Positions 1 through 11,400 of a stretch of 64,000 nt of DNA are shown one piece after another (the first letter of the stretch is position 1; the number at the start of each line of letters is the position of its first letter). The DNA is from Rhytidiadelphus loreus (Eukaryota > Streptophyta > Bryopsida > Hypnales > Hylocomiaceae), in NCBI GenBank assembly GCA_947034895.1, contig OX344765.1:36337001-36401000 (forward strand), given 5' to 3'. Under the pieces are notes generated by a model. The model searched no databases. It was not told the origin of the DNA and saw only the letters and a list, made by a program, of their open reading frames with translations. Made by a program: the position numbers and the translations under genes.

Positions 1-516
1 GACATTGAAAAAAGATTTGTAGCCCCATAATAGTTGTCATTTATTAAACACACAATTCGAGAAAACATCTAGTTTTTTTTTATCTCTTTTTCAAATCTAT
101 ATTTTTAGTTTATTTTAAAGAAAAGCATGAAATTTTTTATTATGAAAACTTGAATAAATTCAATGACAAATGTAAATCAGGTTTTACCATACATGTTATT
201 CCTAGTAGCATAATCTTTCCTTACCATATTCTTTTTTCAAGTATTTGTCATCAAAATTGATAAAAACACACATATTCTAATAGATGTCAAAATTTATGAT
301 ATAACTTCAACAATGACTTTCATTTACAGATTTTTGTCCATACAAGAAAATTAGTTATTAAGCATGTAATTTACCAAAATTAATGTTTGTAACATACTCA
401 GTAACATAGCATGTAATTTGTGTCTATACCAAAATCAATTATTAACATCTCATGTTAAAACAATTGTAAAGACATTATTGTTACACTTGCAAAAGTTTAT
501 AATAATAACATTGGTT
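1..516. other. AT-rich intergenic DNA, no gene seen
   Basis: I see no coding potential, RNA gene or element boundary here. The sequence is AT-rich with short homopolymer runs. Open frames are short and lack any recognisable motif. Confidence 0.6.
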
Positions 517-592
517 ATTAACAATAGAATTAGTTATTAACAATAGAATTAGTTGTTAACAATAGAATTAATTATTATCAATAAAATTGGTT
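517..592. repeat. Tandem repeat, 4 x 19 bp
   Basis: Four consecutive 19-bp units start at 517, 536, 555 and 574, with consensus ATTAACAATAGAATTAGTT. The first two are identical and the last is the most diverged. It is a local minisatellite with no sign of coding function. Confidence 0.9.
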
Positions 593-839
593 AATAACAT
601 CCCGTGTTAAAATAATTGCAAAGATTGAATACAACATGATGTTCAAACAAGAAAATAAGCATTTGTAACTTACCACAGCATAACTCAACCCCAATGGCTC
701 CCCAAATATATACCAGTGTTCCAAAAATTTAGCAACACAAATGGGATGGAACTCACAATTAACGTAAGAAACATGTACCAAAGAAGAAAGAAATGACCTT
801 GCATTATAGATGGTGGAGATTTGTACAATCCAACGGAGG

Positions 840-1110
840 AGCTCAATCTAGCCCTAATCCGGCCCTAGATGGGAAATCGGGCCACCAAAAACCTCGGCCC
901 GATTGCTCCTTTGGGGCCAGATGGTTTGGCGCCAAAATCATGCCACCTAAGGTGACACATAGGATGAGTGGTGGTTCCAATCCGGTCCTAGTATAAAACT
1001 CTTAGGCCGGATTTGGAGAAATAGAGTGATTCCATTTGTTCAAATTTGGAGAGTTCCGGCTGGCCTTCAATCCGGTCCCAAGTATAAATCGGCCCTTAGT
1101 TCAAATGCAT
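840..1110. repeat. GC-richer patch with repeated AATCCGGYCC motif
   Basis: This patch is clearly richer in G and C than its surroundings. The motif AATCCGGYCC recurs near 857, 979 and 1069, and the last two copies are each followed within a few bases by AGTATAAA. It resembles a decayed repeat or the end of an unrecognised element. An open frame across it has no known domain. Confidence 0.4.
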
Positions 1111-1140
1111 CCTAATGCATTAAGATTCACATCAACTCAA

Positions 1141-1268
1141 TTTTTTTTATGACTTGAATGACCTATTCATTGATCCAAATAGATTAGTTGTCCAAATTTT
1201 TTTATTTTTTTTATTTTTTTGATGGCTTGGACGACCTATTTGTTGATTTGGACAGGCAAGTTGTCAAA
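1141..1268. repeat. Imperfect tandem duplication, period about 73 bp
   Basis: Two adjacent copies align: a T-run, then GACYTGRAYGACCTATT, then a block ending in GTCCAAA or GTCAAAA. GACCTATT occurs at 1160 and 1233. This is a simple local duplication. Confidence 0.7.
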
Positions 1269-1302
1269 AAATAAATTAAACAAAATATGTATATAAGTAT
1301 AC

Positions 1303-1630
1303 TTTTTTACAGATTCTGACGGACGTTGGGGTTGAATCACAACATTTTGTCAATCTGACGGACATCAAAACATGACATGATGCTAAATATCCAGGTCCAC
1401 ATCTATACTCATTGTACTATGAAATTTTGCATGGCCCCTATCTGTCAAATCTAACTTATTAACCCCTAAAGTCCCAAACAACATTTTTTAGCATTATATA
1501 TTTTTTTGCAAATTCTGATAGACATTGGGGTTGAATCATGAAATTTTGTCGGTCTGATGGACATCAAAACTTGACGTGATTCTAAACATCTTGGTCCACA
1601 TGTATACTCATTGTACTATGAAAATTTTGA
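1303..1630. repeat. Direct repeat pair of about 128 bp, 200 bp apart
   Basis: Segments 1303-1430 and 1503-1630 align along their length. Both carry TTGGGGTTGAATCA and end in TACTCATTGTACTATGAAA. Between them lies TTAACCCCTAAAGTCCC (1459), which matches the left terminus of the TTAA-flanked fold-back family found at 43866 and 57213, but no partner terminus is visible nearby. Confidence 0.75.
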
Positions 1631-2012
1631 CATCTATTTCTAGCAAAATAAGGAGTTGCAGGTCAAGGTACCGAGAGAGTACTTCTGTTTCATTGCTCTT
1701 TTAAGCCATGTAAAGTGTCTCTTGTTACAAGATCGTTGTAATGGAGTAGTATTGGCAGTATTTTGAACTTTTGGAAATTTTTGTAAGGAATTGCAAACGA
1801 TTGTTTAACATGGAAGTTAGGGAGGAAACTAGTATTCTGTTTGCTATGGCAAGTGTTTCTCACTAGAATTTCCGTGACATGTAACAAACATGGTACAAAT
1901 TGTTAATTCGAAAACAAACCCCATGAATGTATATTTTTGTACACGTTGGAAGATTTGTTCATGTCGTTGGAGATTGTAGATAGAATTTTTATTTTATACT
2001 TTTTGAAAAAGA
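1631..2012. other. Intergenic, nothing recognised
   Basis: No open frame with a recognisable domain, no inverted or tandem repeat, and no RNA gene was seen in this stretch. Confidence 0.5.
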
Positions 2013-4544
2013 GACAATTAGACAAATAAAAATTAATCGAGAACTAGAACAGAGTGTGAACTGGGACAAATAGACATGTGGTTACCGAAATGACTATTAG
2101 ACAACCCGTTAACGGTTAGTTACGGTCAGTTAAGGACTAATAGACCAAGCAGTTAGTGTAAGTAGTTACAGCCAAGAAAGAGTACAAAGACTAATCGACC
2201 GCTGATTTTCAGCTCTCTTCCAGGCTTGCAGTGATTGCATTGCCGATTTTTATACTTGTGTATTCCTTCAAGCTTTAATGCAGATTTTTGTCTATTTGTC
2301 TTATGCTCGGTGTAGCCAGTGATTGGCTTTGTCCTTGTTATTGTTTTGTATGTGTTAGCCAGGGATTGGCGTTGTTTCTTGGATTTTCTTGTTTTAAGTC
2401 AATTGTGCAGAAGAGAGAGAGCCTGTCAATTGGTCTTGTATGTTTGTGCAAGTAGGTCAAATTGTCTTTTGTGCCAGTGAGTGGCTTTGTTGATCTGAGT
2501 ATAAATCGAAGTTCAGTAAGAACTATGAGTGACAATTTGACTGTATCTGTGAGAGCTGGTCGAGGACAATTGGTCTATAGTTGAGACTAGCGGAGAACTC
2601 GATGGGCTAACCAAGGCAAGAGAGCGAATCGAGGACAAGTTGTCTGCGGATGGAGCGGAAAGACTACTCGACTGGAGCTGCGATTGCGGGGAAAAGCAGA
2701 AGACAAATCGACTGTAAGTGTGACTAACTGACTCTTTTGTAATTGAAATGCTATGGTTGCTTCAGTTGTCGATTTGTCATAGGTCTATTTCCTTAATTAT
2801 GAGGTGGAGATATATTATGAGATTAAAATTATAAATTAAGTTTGAGCCAGTGATTGGCAAATTAATTCTTTGGGGATAGTCAAATTGTCAAAGAACTTAT
2901 TTAGTAAAGCATATAACCAGTGATTGGATTATGTTAAGCTTTGGTCAAATAGACAATAAATTCTCAAATATTAGCAACCAGGGATTGGTGCTAAGTATGT
3001 CAATTAAACTGAGCCAGGGTTTGGCAAAATCTTAAGTAAGGTCAATTAGGCAGTGATGGGTAATGACCTGTATTAAACGTTAAAGATCAGCTTTATTCAA
3101 ATTTGAAGTCTATTGGACAAAGGCTAAGTTTCTTGATACCAGTGATTGGTTACCCAGATTTATGGAGAAGTCTAATAGTCAGTTATGGATATTATTTTGT
3201 ATCTAAGTTAATTAGACAGTAAATGAAATATATCTGCATTAAGTGATTTTGTTATGAGTCAAATAGATAAAAAGATTATTAAGCATTAAATAACCAGGAA
3301 TTGATGTTAAAGTTATGACAAATAAATTGAGCCAGTGATTGGCAGTGTGTGACTCTGGTTGCTGAACTAATAGTCAAGTGGTCTAAACAGCATATGTTAA
3401 AAAGTCTATTAGTCATTTCTATAAATATTTATGTTTGGTTGTCGTTGTAGTCAAATGGTCTGGAGAAATTGTATTAAGATGATTTATAATTATAATGGAA
3501 ATTAATGTAAGACGAATGGTCAATGTATGGTGATTAAGTTGAGATGACTAATTGACCAAGTTGTGTGAGAATACTAAGTGCAGATATAAGGAGCGTAATC
3601 TTGTGTTATAGTATAGACTCCTTGTGTATCTCTTGTGGTAATCTGATATTGTGAACTTGGCCCAATTGACAAATTGCCCTGTATGAAATCTTTGTATGTG
3701 ATTTATGTATTAACCTTGTGTGGGAAATTGGCCAAATTGACTACCATCACACATATGTTTGCCTGTGGTGCTACCATAAGCAAGTCTATTTGACACATGA
3801 CTATTTGACCATTTAGCAGTAGCCTTGTTAAATTGTTGGTGTGAAATCTTGGACGAATTGACCATCTGTCGGATACTATACACTCAGCTATGCATTAGTA
3901 TAGCAAGACTAATTGACAAATGACTATTTGACAAAGTAGCAAATAGGATGCTGATTCAATAGTAAATGAGCACTGTGAAACTTGGACTAATTGACATACT
4001 GTAAACTAAGGGTTCAAGAGAAGAATCGACAAGACTATTTGACCTGTCCTATGATAAATGGACAAACTCTCAACCTTTGCATGCTCTGCATACTGAGACA
4101 ATTTGACAATTACAGACTTTGATATTTGCATCCCTGCATAAGTAGTAATTAGGCTAAAGTAAATAGTGACTGGAACAATGGACCAATTGTCAATGAATTA
4201 AATATGAAGAAGTAATTAAAGAATTTACAAAGGTGTTTATATACACCAAAAATATATCTATATATATGTACTGTGTATATGATTAAGTCGATAGAACAGG
4301 AGCCATGACAAATTGACAAACCTTGGACTATTTGACATTAGAAATTCTAGTACAAGACTGTGACCGTAAGTTTATAGATATTTCTATGGGTTATGGACTG
4401 TGATTCGTATAGGTCAGGATAATGAATACAATCATACCACACACACAAATACATTAATAAATAATTTTTATACATTGATTTACAAAATTGAGAGGTAATC
4501 CTACGTAAAAGTGACCTTAGATACAAAACGATAGACTACTTGAC
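2013..4544. repeat. Dispersed array of about 35 GWCNANTNGWC sites
   Basis: An 11-bp pattern, GWC-NANTN-GWC (its own reverse complement), occurs about 35 times, with about 15 further one-mismatch copies. Exact starts include 2013, 2065, 2092, 2135, 2189, 2290, 2425, 2456, 2531, 2565, 2634, 2662, 2702, 2768, 2879, 2944, 3108, 3170, 3373, 3404, 3450, 3511, 3546, 3784, 3799, 3852, 3907, 3922, 3985, 4033, 4097, 4181, 4307, 4326 and 4534. Spacing is irregular (15 to about 230 bp), so this is not a satellite. GAC..GAC copies dominate both ends, and GTC..GTC copies dominate the middle (about 2768-3450). The intervening sequence is not repeated. No coding sequence is seen. The layout resembles subterminal transposase-binding arrays of plant DNA transposons, or another protein-binding array; that is inference. 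Confidence 0.85.
2315..3343. repeat. Ten interspersed palindromes of type GCCAGTGATTGGC
   Basis: Ten 13-bp sites, all in the same orientation, start at 2315, 2358, 2473, 2846, 2916, 2977, 3013, 3138, 3293 and 3331. Consensus is RCCAGKGATTGGY. The outer pair covaries: G...C in six copies and A...T in three, with one mismatched. They lie only in the middle part of the GWCNANTNGWC array. Each contains ATTGG, an inverted CCAAT core, in most copies. Function is unknown. Confidence 0.8.
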
Positions 4545-4693
4545 CTTTCCCCAGACTAAAGAACCACCACTAGGTTATTCCTTGGGTTTTTGTTCCCAAG
4601 TGAAAATAATTACTACAGAGATGAAGGAGCAACTTATTCAAAGTAAGATTTGTTTTATAACTAGTAGACTTAGTCATCTAAGCGCTTTGTTGT

Positions 4694-4910
4694 CACTAGA
4701 AGAAACCTGTGTTTTAGGTTACGTTTTGTAATTTTTTAAAACGGATTTTAGGTGACGTCTATTGCAACATGCCCATGTTTTTATGTCAACATTGATGTTA
4801 TGTTGAACGTATTTTTGACATAAAAACATGGGTATGTTGCAATGGACGTCACCTAAAATTTGTTTTAAAAAATTACAAAACATAATCTAGAACGCGGGTT
4901 TCTTATAGTG
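4694..4910. mobile_element. CACTA-type MITE with TGT target duplication
   Basis: The element begins CACTAGAAGAAACC and ends GGGTTTCTTATAGTG, with nearly its whole 217 bp folding back on itself (arms of about 97 bp). It is flanked on both sides by TGT (4691-4693 and 4911-4913). CACTA ends and a 3-bp duplication are the signature of the CACTA (En/Spm) superfamily. It encodes nothing. Its outer 70 bp resemble the left end of the element at 5551. Confidence 0.92.
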
Positions 4911-5550
4911 TGTCATACCGTGTGTAGATGGGCTTTTGCAAAATTGAGCATACAGAATCAACAAAATGATACATTGTTCTCAGCGAAGACAAATCATGTA
5001 CAAAATACTATTCTTTGTGCAAATGATTTGCATGAGGTATAAATGTCATTTGAAATAGTAATTCAAGCTCTAGATTTTTGAAATTAGGATTGATTTTTGA
5101 AAGTTCTATTGTGATATCATCATTATTTAGACTTCGCCATATGTGACTTACAAAAATTGAGTTGGTTCCCTTTGTACAATGGTTATTGATTTTCTTGAAG
5201 TTTTCTTGGGCATAAATTTTGTTTTACTTTTGTTTTCAAGAGTAGTCCCATTCTTGCATCTATGCAAGCAATCCATCCTAAAAGTCCTATGACAACCATG
5301 TTTTTATTGACAAATGCAAGTTGTTTTTGGTGTCACCCTATTGCAACTTAGGTATATATTTTGACTACCCAACAACTTTAATTTAGATCTTATCCAAATA
5401 CTAATTGTTTTTCATGTAAAAAAAATCAAATAGCCTCCTACATCACAAGTATGTACTTATTTAGATTGTTATTTGTACTCATTCACAGTACTTGTATTAG
5501 TATAATATGATAAAAACTAAAATATTTTTATTCAAAATGATACATGTCAT
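4911..5550. other. Intergenic, nothing recognised
   Basis: AT-rich DNA between two CACTA-type elements. No gene, RNA gene or repeat structure was recognised. Confidence 0.5.
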
Positions 5551-6861
5551 CACTATAAGAAACTCACATTTTAGTTGGCGTTTTGTAATTTTTTCAGACG
5601 GATTTTAGGTGACGTCGAAAAAAACAACTTGTGTTTTTTTACGTCCAATGTAACATCTGGATCCAATTCATGTTTTGGGTTGTGTTTTACCACTAATGTG
5701 TGATGTCCGATAGAACATGATGATGTCAAAGGAAAATTGGCCCAACAAAGTAGATTTTTGTGGATGTTGTAGAGAACATTAGCACATTATTGTAAATCTA
5801 AGTTGATGTTATCATTGATGCTAACGTTTTATTTGACATGACTGAAGACATACTGTTGTTTTGGAGGATGTTCATAAAAACATAAATTGCCACGTTAGCA
5901 AGTACTAGATCCATTTTAACTTTGGATAAGTTTGTAAAAATTACTACGGTTTATAATAAAATGTTGACCATATGTGAAAATTTTAGGGGAAGAGCAGCCA
6001 CATGGCATACTTTGCAAAAAAAGGAAAATGGATGGATGTGCAACATGGATGAAAAGAAATGGTCTTTATACAAAAGGGGTGGTAGGAAGTGAAACAATCC
6101 ATATGGGATATGTAAAGCAAGAATTGTATTCGATAAAAAATGTCTGAAACAACATGATCTATGATCTAGATGTTTAAAACAACATTGAGATGTTTGAAAC
6201 AACATCTAGATGTCTAAAACAACGTCAAGATGTACAATGGTCAAGTTTCCATATTGTGATTATCCCATATCTTTTGTCTCACCATGGACAGACAATACAT
6301 ATAAATATGACTTTTTTATCTTTTATCCTCAATAACTTTGAATGAATGAATTCTTTCATTTTGTCATCAAAATTTCTCTTGATGGTAGATGGTAAGTTTT
6401 CTTTAGTTCTTGTTGAATTCAACAATTTTGCTTGTTCATTTATTTTATTTTTTCTTGATCTTGCTTTATGGGTGGGAAATGTACCAATTGATGTCTCAAA
6501 AAACATCTAATTTGATGTCTCAAAAATCCAAAACCCGAAACCAATTGCCAAGTTGCCAAAACCAACTACCATGTCAGAAATAAGAGGGGTCCAAGTCACA
6601 ATCCACATCACTCATTGGATGGATGAAAAAATGTCTTATATGGCACTACCTGCCCATGTCATGCTTATGTGGCAATGACTTGTCCAACATGTGACGCATT
6701 TTGGAAAGCTTCAAAGACTACATTTTCTATGATGTTAGAAAAAAAACACCTAAAATCTTGCATGTTTCTTAGAAGACATCTATGCTAATCACTTACTTGT
6801 CAAATTGAACATCCTCTCTTGTTTTTTAAGATGTCAAAAAAAACTCAATTTTCTTATAGTG
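5551..6861. mobile_element. Non-autonomous CACTA-type element, about 1.3 kb
   Basis: The left end is CACTATAAGAAACTC and the right end TTTTCTTATAGTG, giving a 12-bp terminal inverted repeat. The left 70 bp match the MITE at 4694, including GGATTTTAGGTGACGTC. The 3-bp flanks (CAT, AGT) do not match, so either the boundaries or the flanks have decayed. It holds a 20-bp tandem repeat (6141-6240) and no transposase. A diverged relative is at 17839. Confidence 0.7.
6141..6240. repeat. 20-bp tandem repeat inside the CACTA-type element
   Basis: Units of the form ATGTYTRAAACAACATCTAG start at 6171, 6191 and 6211 with an exact 20-bp period, after a 30-bp unit at 6141 and before a truncated unit at 6231. 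Short repeats near element ends are typical of CACTA subterminal regions. Confidence 0.85.
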
Positions 6862-6928
6862 AGTTGGTATGGAAATTGATAACAAAGCTGTTGGATTCCA
6901 AAGCTTCTCTATAGGACCTAAAACTCTA

Positions 6929-7340
6929 AGGTAGGAGGCTCGAATGTTGGAGGGTCATTTAGAACCGCTCATGTAGACTCATCTGTAATGGACTTGAGGT
7001 GGTCTTCAAATGGACCTTCTACTGTCATTGAAAGGATCAATAAAAAAAATATTATTTATTGTAAGAGCCAATCATTCGCTTTGCTTTCTCCATTTCTCTC
7101 TAAAAACTGTAAATGAACGATTTATGGAAGACCTATGGTTAGAAATAGGGACCTATGACTCATCTTGTTTGAAAATTCATAAGTAATTCAAAAATGCTTC
7201 AAAAAATACAAAATGACTTGGATTACAATCAGAATCTATTTTTCTTTGTCTGAAAAATGAGCTAAAAATACTCCTATACAAGAAACGACATGAAAAAGGC
7301 GAACCAGCCCTTAAGTGCACGCTTTAAGAGCCTCCTACCT
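6929..7340. mobile_element. TA-flanked MITE, TIR AGGTAGGAGGCTC
   Basis: AGGTAGGAGGCTC (6929) and GAGCCTCCTACCT (ending 7340) form a perfect terminal inverted repeat flanked by TA on both sides, as expected for Tc1/mariner-type insertion. Interior sequence is related to the element at 13991, which has almost the same length (412 versus 409 bp). No coding capacity. Confidence 0.8.
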
Positions 7341-7411
7341 TAGTACAAACCCCCAAAAGACCACACTCTGCTAATAAGTCTAAATGTTCATTGACCAAAA
7401 CCCGTGGTCCC

Positions 7412-7643
7412 TGTTAAGAAACGTAGTTTCTAATGTGAACGCTCACCATAATGGTGAGTGACACGTGTCATGAGGATTAATGGGAATCTTCTTTGACGAA
7501 TAGGAGAAGACAACTATTCATTGTCTCTCTCCTATTCTTCTATTGTATATACTTCAAACACTTATGAAGTTAAGGTATTCTTTGAGTGTATTTTGTGTGT
7601 CTTAAGTTGCTTTGCAATTTTGTTTCGTATTCTATTCTCAACA
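7412..7643 (+). repeat. 5' LTR of the copia element
   Basis: 232 bp, TG...CA ends. It contains a perfect 12-bp palindrome TGACACGTGTCA (7459-7470) with a G-box core (CACGTG), a second palindrome CTCACCAT-a-ATGGTGAG (7442-7458), and a TATA-like TTGTATATACTTC near 7543. These are plausible promoter elements for element transcription. Confidence 0.95.
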
Positions 7644-7656
7644 CGTTATCAGCACG
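7644..7656 (+). promoter_or_regulatory. Primer-binding site, probably the tRNA-Ile anticodon arm
   Basis: CGTTATCAGCACG directly follows the 5' LTR. It is not the usual initiator-Met 3' end complement (TGGTATCAGAGC). Its reverse complement, CGTGCTGATAACG, matches the anticodon arm of eukaryotic tRNA-Ile(IAU) as I recall it, with inosine read as G. This suggests priming from a cleaved tRNA, as known for Drosophila copia with initiator tRNA. Confidence 0.6.
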
Positions 7657-8466
7657 CTCATATATCTTTTTGTTTTATATCTATCCTACCTTCCATACTT
7701 CCGTACTTCCGATTTCAATTTTTTTTAAAAGTTAGAACCCCCCCCATCTCTTTCTTTGCATTCAAACTCCGCTCTGGCTTCCCCTCCGCTGGCTTCTGTC
7801 CCTGGCTTTCCCCGCCCAACCCAGGCTTCCTCTCTCTGTGCACCTCCCCTCTCTGTGCACCTCCGTCCCTTCTCTGCAGTCAGTCCCTGTTCCACCCCCG
7901 ACAGTCAGTCCCTCCTCCACCCCCCCCCCCCCCGTAGTCAGTCCCTGCTCCAACCCCCGCAGTTAGTCCCTGTTTCTTTTTTTTCCCCCACTCTCTCCCT
8001 TCCACCCCGCCAACAGTCCTCCCTTCCACCACTCCAGTCCACAGCCACCCTCCCTCTCCGTCCACAGCTCACCCTCCCTCTCCGTCCATAGCTCCCCCCC
8101 TTCTTCCACAGCTCTCACTTCCTTCCCATCAAACATCATTTTTTAAAAATTAATTAAAAATTAATTAATTAATTATATTAAATTTTAAATATATATATTT
8201 ATACATTTCTTTATCTTTCTTTTTCAGATTATCTTTATCTTTTCAGTTTTTATATCTTTATCTTTTCTTTATCTTTATCTTTATCTCATAGTTTATCTTT
8301 ATCTTTACAGTTTTCTTTTCCTTCTCTTTACAGTTTCTTTATCTTTATCTTCGGTTTTTCTTTTATCTTTATTTCTCACTCCAAACCCTAATTTCTTTTT
8401 CTTTTTCAAACCCTAATTTCCTTTTTCAACCCTAATTTCTCCACAAAGTCATTTTCATTCTACATC
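7657..8466 (+). other. Pyrimidine-rich untranslated leader of the element
   Basis: From about 7740 to 8140 the plus strand is almost purine-free in long stretches, with C runs around 7920-7935. From 8200 to 8370 it is dominated by TTTATC repeats. Long open frames on both strands here are composition artefacts (proline-, serine- or glycine-rich). Gag starts at 8467. Confidence 0.7.
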
Positions 8467-11400
8467 ATGACTACTTCGACATCTTCTGTCGTTACATCTA
8501 CGACTATTCCAGTGGTTGCTACTATTATTGAGCCACCAAGGCTTCAACCTCTTCTTTTTACACAACTAGCAGCTGATGGCAGCAATTATCTATTATGGGC
8601 GAGGACGGTCAAAGCACATATATTTGCTGAGGGACTATCAGACGCTATTAATTTTGACACTATTTCCACTGTAAGTGTCACTGCTCCTACTATCATAGGT
8701 TCCACTATTCCTGCTACCACTGTTTCCGCTTCTACTTCCTGGAAAGCTTTACTTTTGCTTCGTCGCCATATTGTTCCTGTATTACAACATCAGTATTTAG
8801 AGATAGAAAAACCAGATGAGCTTTGGCAGAAGCTCAAGTCTCGTTTTGACCATCAGAAAACGATGTTCCTTCCTAGAGCTCTCCACAATTGGACGCATTT
8901 ACGAGTGTTGGATTTTCCAACACTTGTTGCTTTTAACAATGAATTGTACCGCATCATATCGCAATTACGGTTGTGTGGTCAATCCATTACCAAACAGGAA
9001 ATGATTGAGAAAACTCTCTCAACATTTCCACCGGTTTCTGCTATACTTGCCCAGCAGTATAGAAACATGAAATTTGAAAAATCACTCAGATCTCATGTCT
9101 CTATTACTTCTTGCTGAAAAGCAAAACGAGATCCTTCTACGCAATGCAAAAGCCCGCCCTATTGGGACTATAGTACCAGAGTCTCATGCTGTCAAGGTTT
9201 CTCATTTCAAACCTAAGTCACAAAAGTTTAAGAAACATCGTCATAAACGGTCCAGTGGTTATGGTCAGAGTCATGTGCACAAGAAGAATACCAATTCTTC
9301 TTCTCAAAACCATGGTAAGCGTTCGTCAGAGACGCGTACTTGCCACAAATGTGGTAGAATTGGCCATTTGGCCAATGTTTGCCGTACATCAGACTATTTT
9401 GTCAAGATGTTCCAAGAAAACAAGAAACTTCGAGCTCAGGGTTGTGAAACTCATACCATGGATGCGTCTATGGACCCGTATGGAGCTGAAGATTTTGAAA
9501 CACATGTTGCTGAGGATACCTCCACTAGTGAGTCTTGTGATGCGCTCCTTGACTCTACAACCACACATACTATTTTGCAAAATAAACAATTTTTTGATGT
9601 TGATAATCTTTCAACTTGGCAAACCAGAAATTTAATAATTATGGCTGGATCGAATGTGTTTCGTTTCCAGGAGGGACCAACAAAGGTGATTTTGCCTGAG
9701 GGCACCACCATAACATGCATGCGTGCTATGTTTTCTCCCTCTGCGCCTCGAAGCCTGATTAGCTATCGAGATATCCGCACCAATGGTTTTCACCTCTCAA
9801 CTAAAAATCTAGATAGGCGAGAGGCTCTGGTTTTTGTACAAAATAATAAAGTAATGGAAACAGCCTTTGCTGCGGCTAGTGGCTTGTATCGGATTCCAAT
9901 CCGACCACCATCTGTATCTAGTTTTGCTTTATCTTCTAAAGATAATAAAATTTCACTATGGCATAGAAGACTTGGTCATCCAGGTTCCACTTTATTTCGG
10001 AAAATTCTTCCATGTGTTCTTGGTCATAATTTATAGTCTGCTAATGTAAATTCAATGACACTATGTCAAGCATGTGTACAAGGCAAATTAATTGCCAGAC
10101 CATCTCTATGGAAGCTGCCCAGTGAATTATCACCAATGCTTTCGAGATTGCATGGTGATATTTGTGGTCCTATAACACCCATGTCTGGACCATTTCGATA
10201 TTTTTTGGTTTTGGTTGATGCATCAGGCAGACAATCTCATGTCTCCTTACTATCAACCAGAAATTTGGCTTTTGCCAACTTACTTTCTATGCTTATCCGG
10301 TTCAAGGCTCATTTTCCTGATTATCCAATCAAAACGCTTCAGATGGATAATGCTCAAGAATTTCGATCCAAATCTTTCGAAGATTATTGTATTGCTACTG
10401 GAATTGATCTGACATATTCAGTTCCGTATGAACATGCTTAAAATGGATTGGCGGAGTCTTTCATCAAGTGAATTCAACTTATTACGAGACCTTTGCTTTT
10501 ACATGCAAATTTGCCCGCATACATGTGGGGGCATGCAGTTCTACATGCTGCAATTTTGATTCGACTTCGTCCTTCATCTGTAGAGATCGCTTCATCACAA
10601 GAACTTCTTTCAGGACAAGTTCCCAATGTATCTCATTTGCGAGTATTCGGATGCCGTGTTTGGGTTCCAATTGCGGAACCTCAACGTCATACTATTGTCG
10701 CCAAGAAGGCCTCTATGTTGGATTTGACTCTCCCAGCATTATTCGATACATTAATCCTTCAATTGGTACATTACTTGGTGCACATTTCGCCAATTGTCGG
10801 TTTGAAGAAGACATATTTCCATCTTTAAGAGGAGGAGCATTTATTCCAGAGACTTCTTCTGGTATTACATTTCAAGCACCTCAAACACTTACATCAAATC
10901 CTGATTCACGATCATCCTTGACTGAAACTGAAGTTGCCAAAATTTTGCATTTGCAAAAGATTGCGGATCAGACTCCTGATGGTTTTAATGATGCGCCACG
11001 GATTACAAAAACTCCATTGAATGAAGCCCGAAATCTTCCTGCTCGAGTTATTGTACCAGATATTACAACTATTTCTATTCCTCAATCTTTGAGCAAACGA
11101 ACTCGTGGACCAGATAAGCAACCACGCAAACGCAAGACAATCTCTGATGCTACTAATCCTTCTCTATCTATAGCAACCACTTCCAATTTTATTCATTCAT
11201 CTAATTCTAAAGAAGATGAATCTCACTTGAATACAGAATTATCTGTGATGTACTGCGGTACTGGCCACATATGGGATAGAGCAAGTATTGACATGGATGA
11301 AAATTTCATTTCTATAATTGTAGAACATCTTTCTTGCGAGAAAGATGATCCCGAGCCACGTACTATTGAAGAAGCGATGAATCGCTCTAACTGGCTTAAA

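Noticed and set aside
7521..8091. Overlapping proline/serine-rich and glycine-rich open frames on both strands.
   Set aside because: They follow from the low-complexity pyrimidine-rich leader of the retrotransposon.
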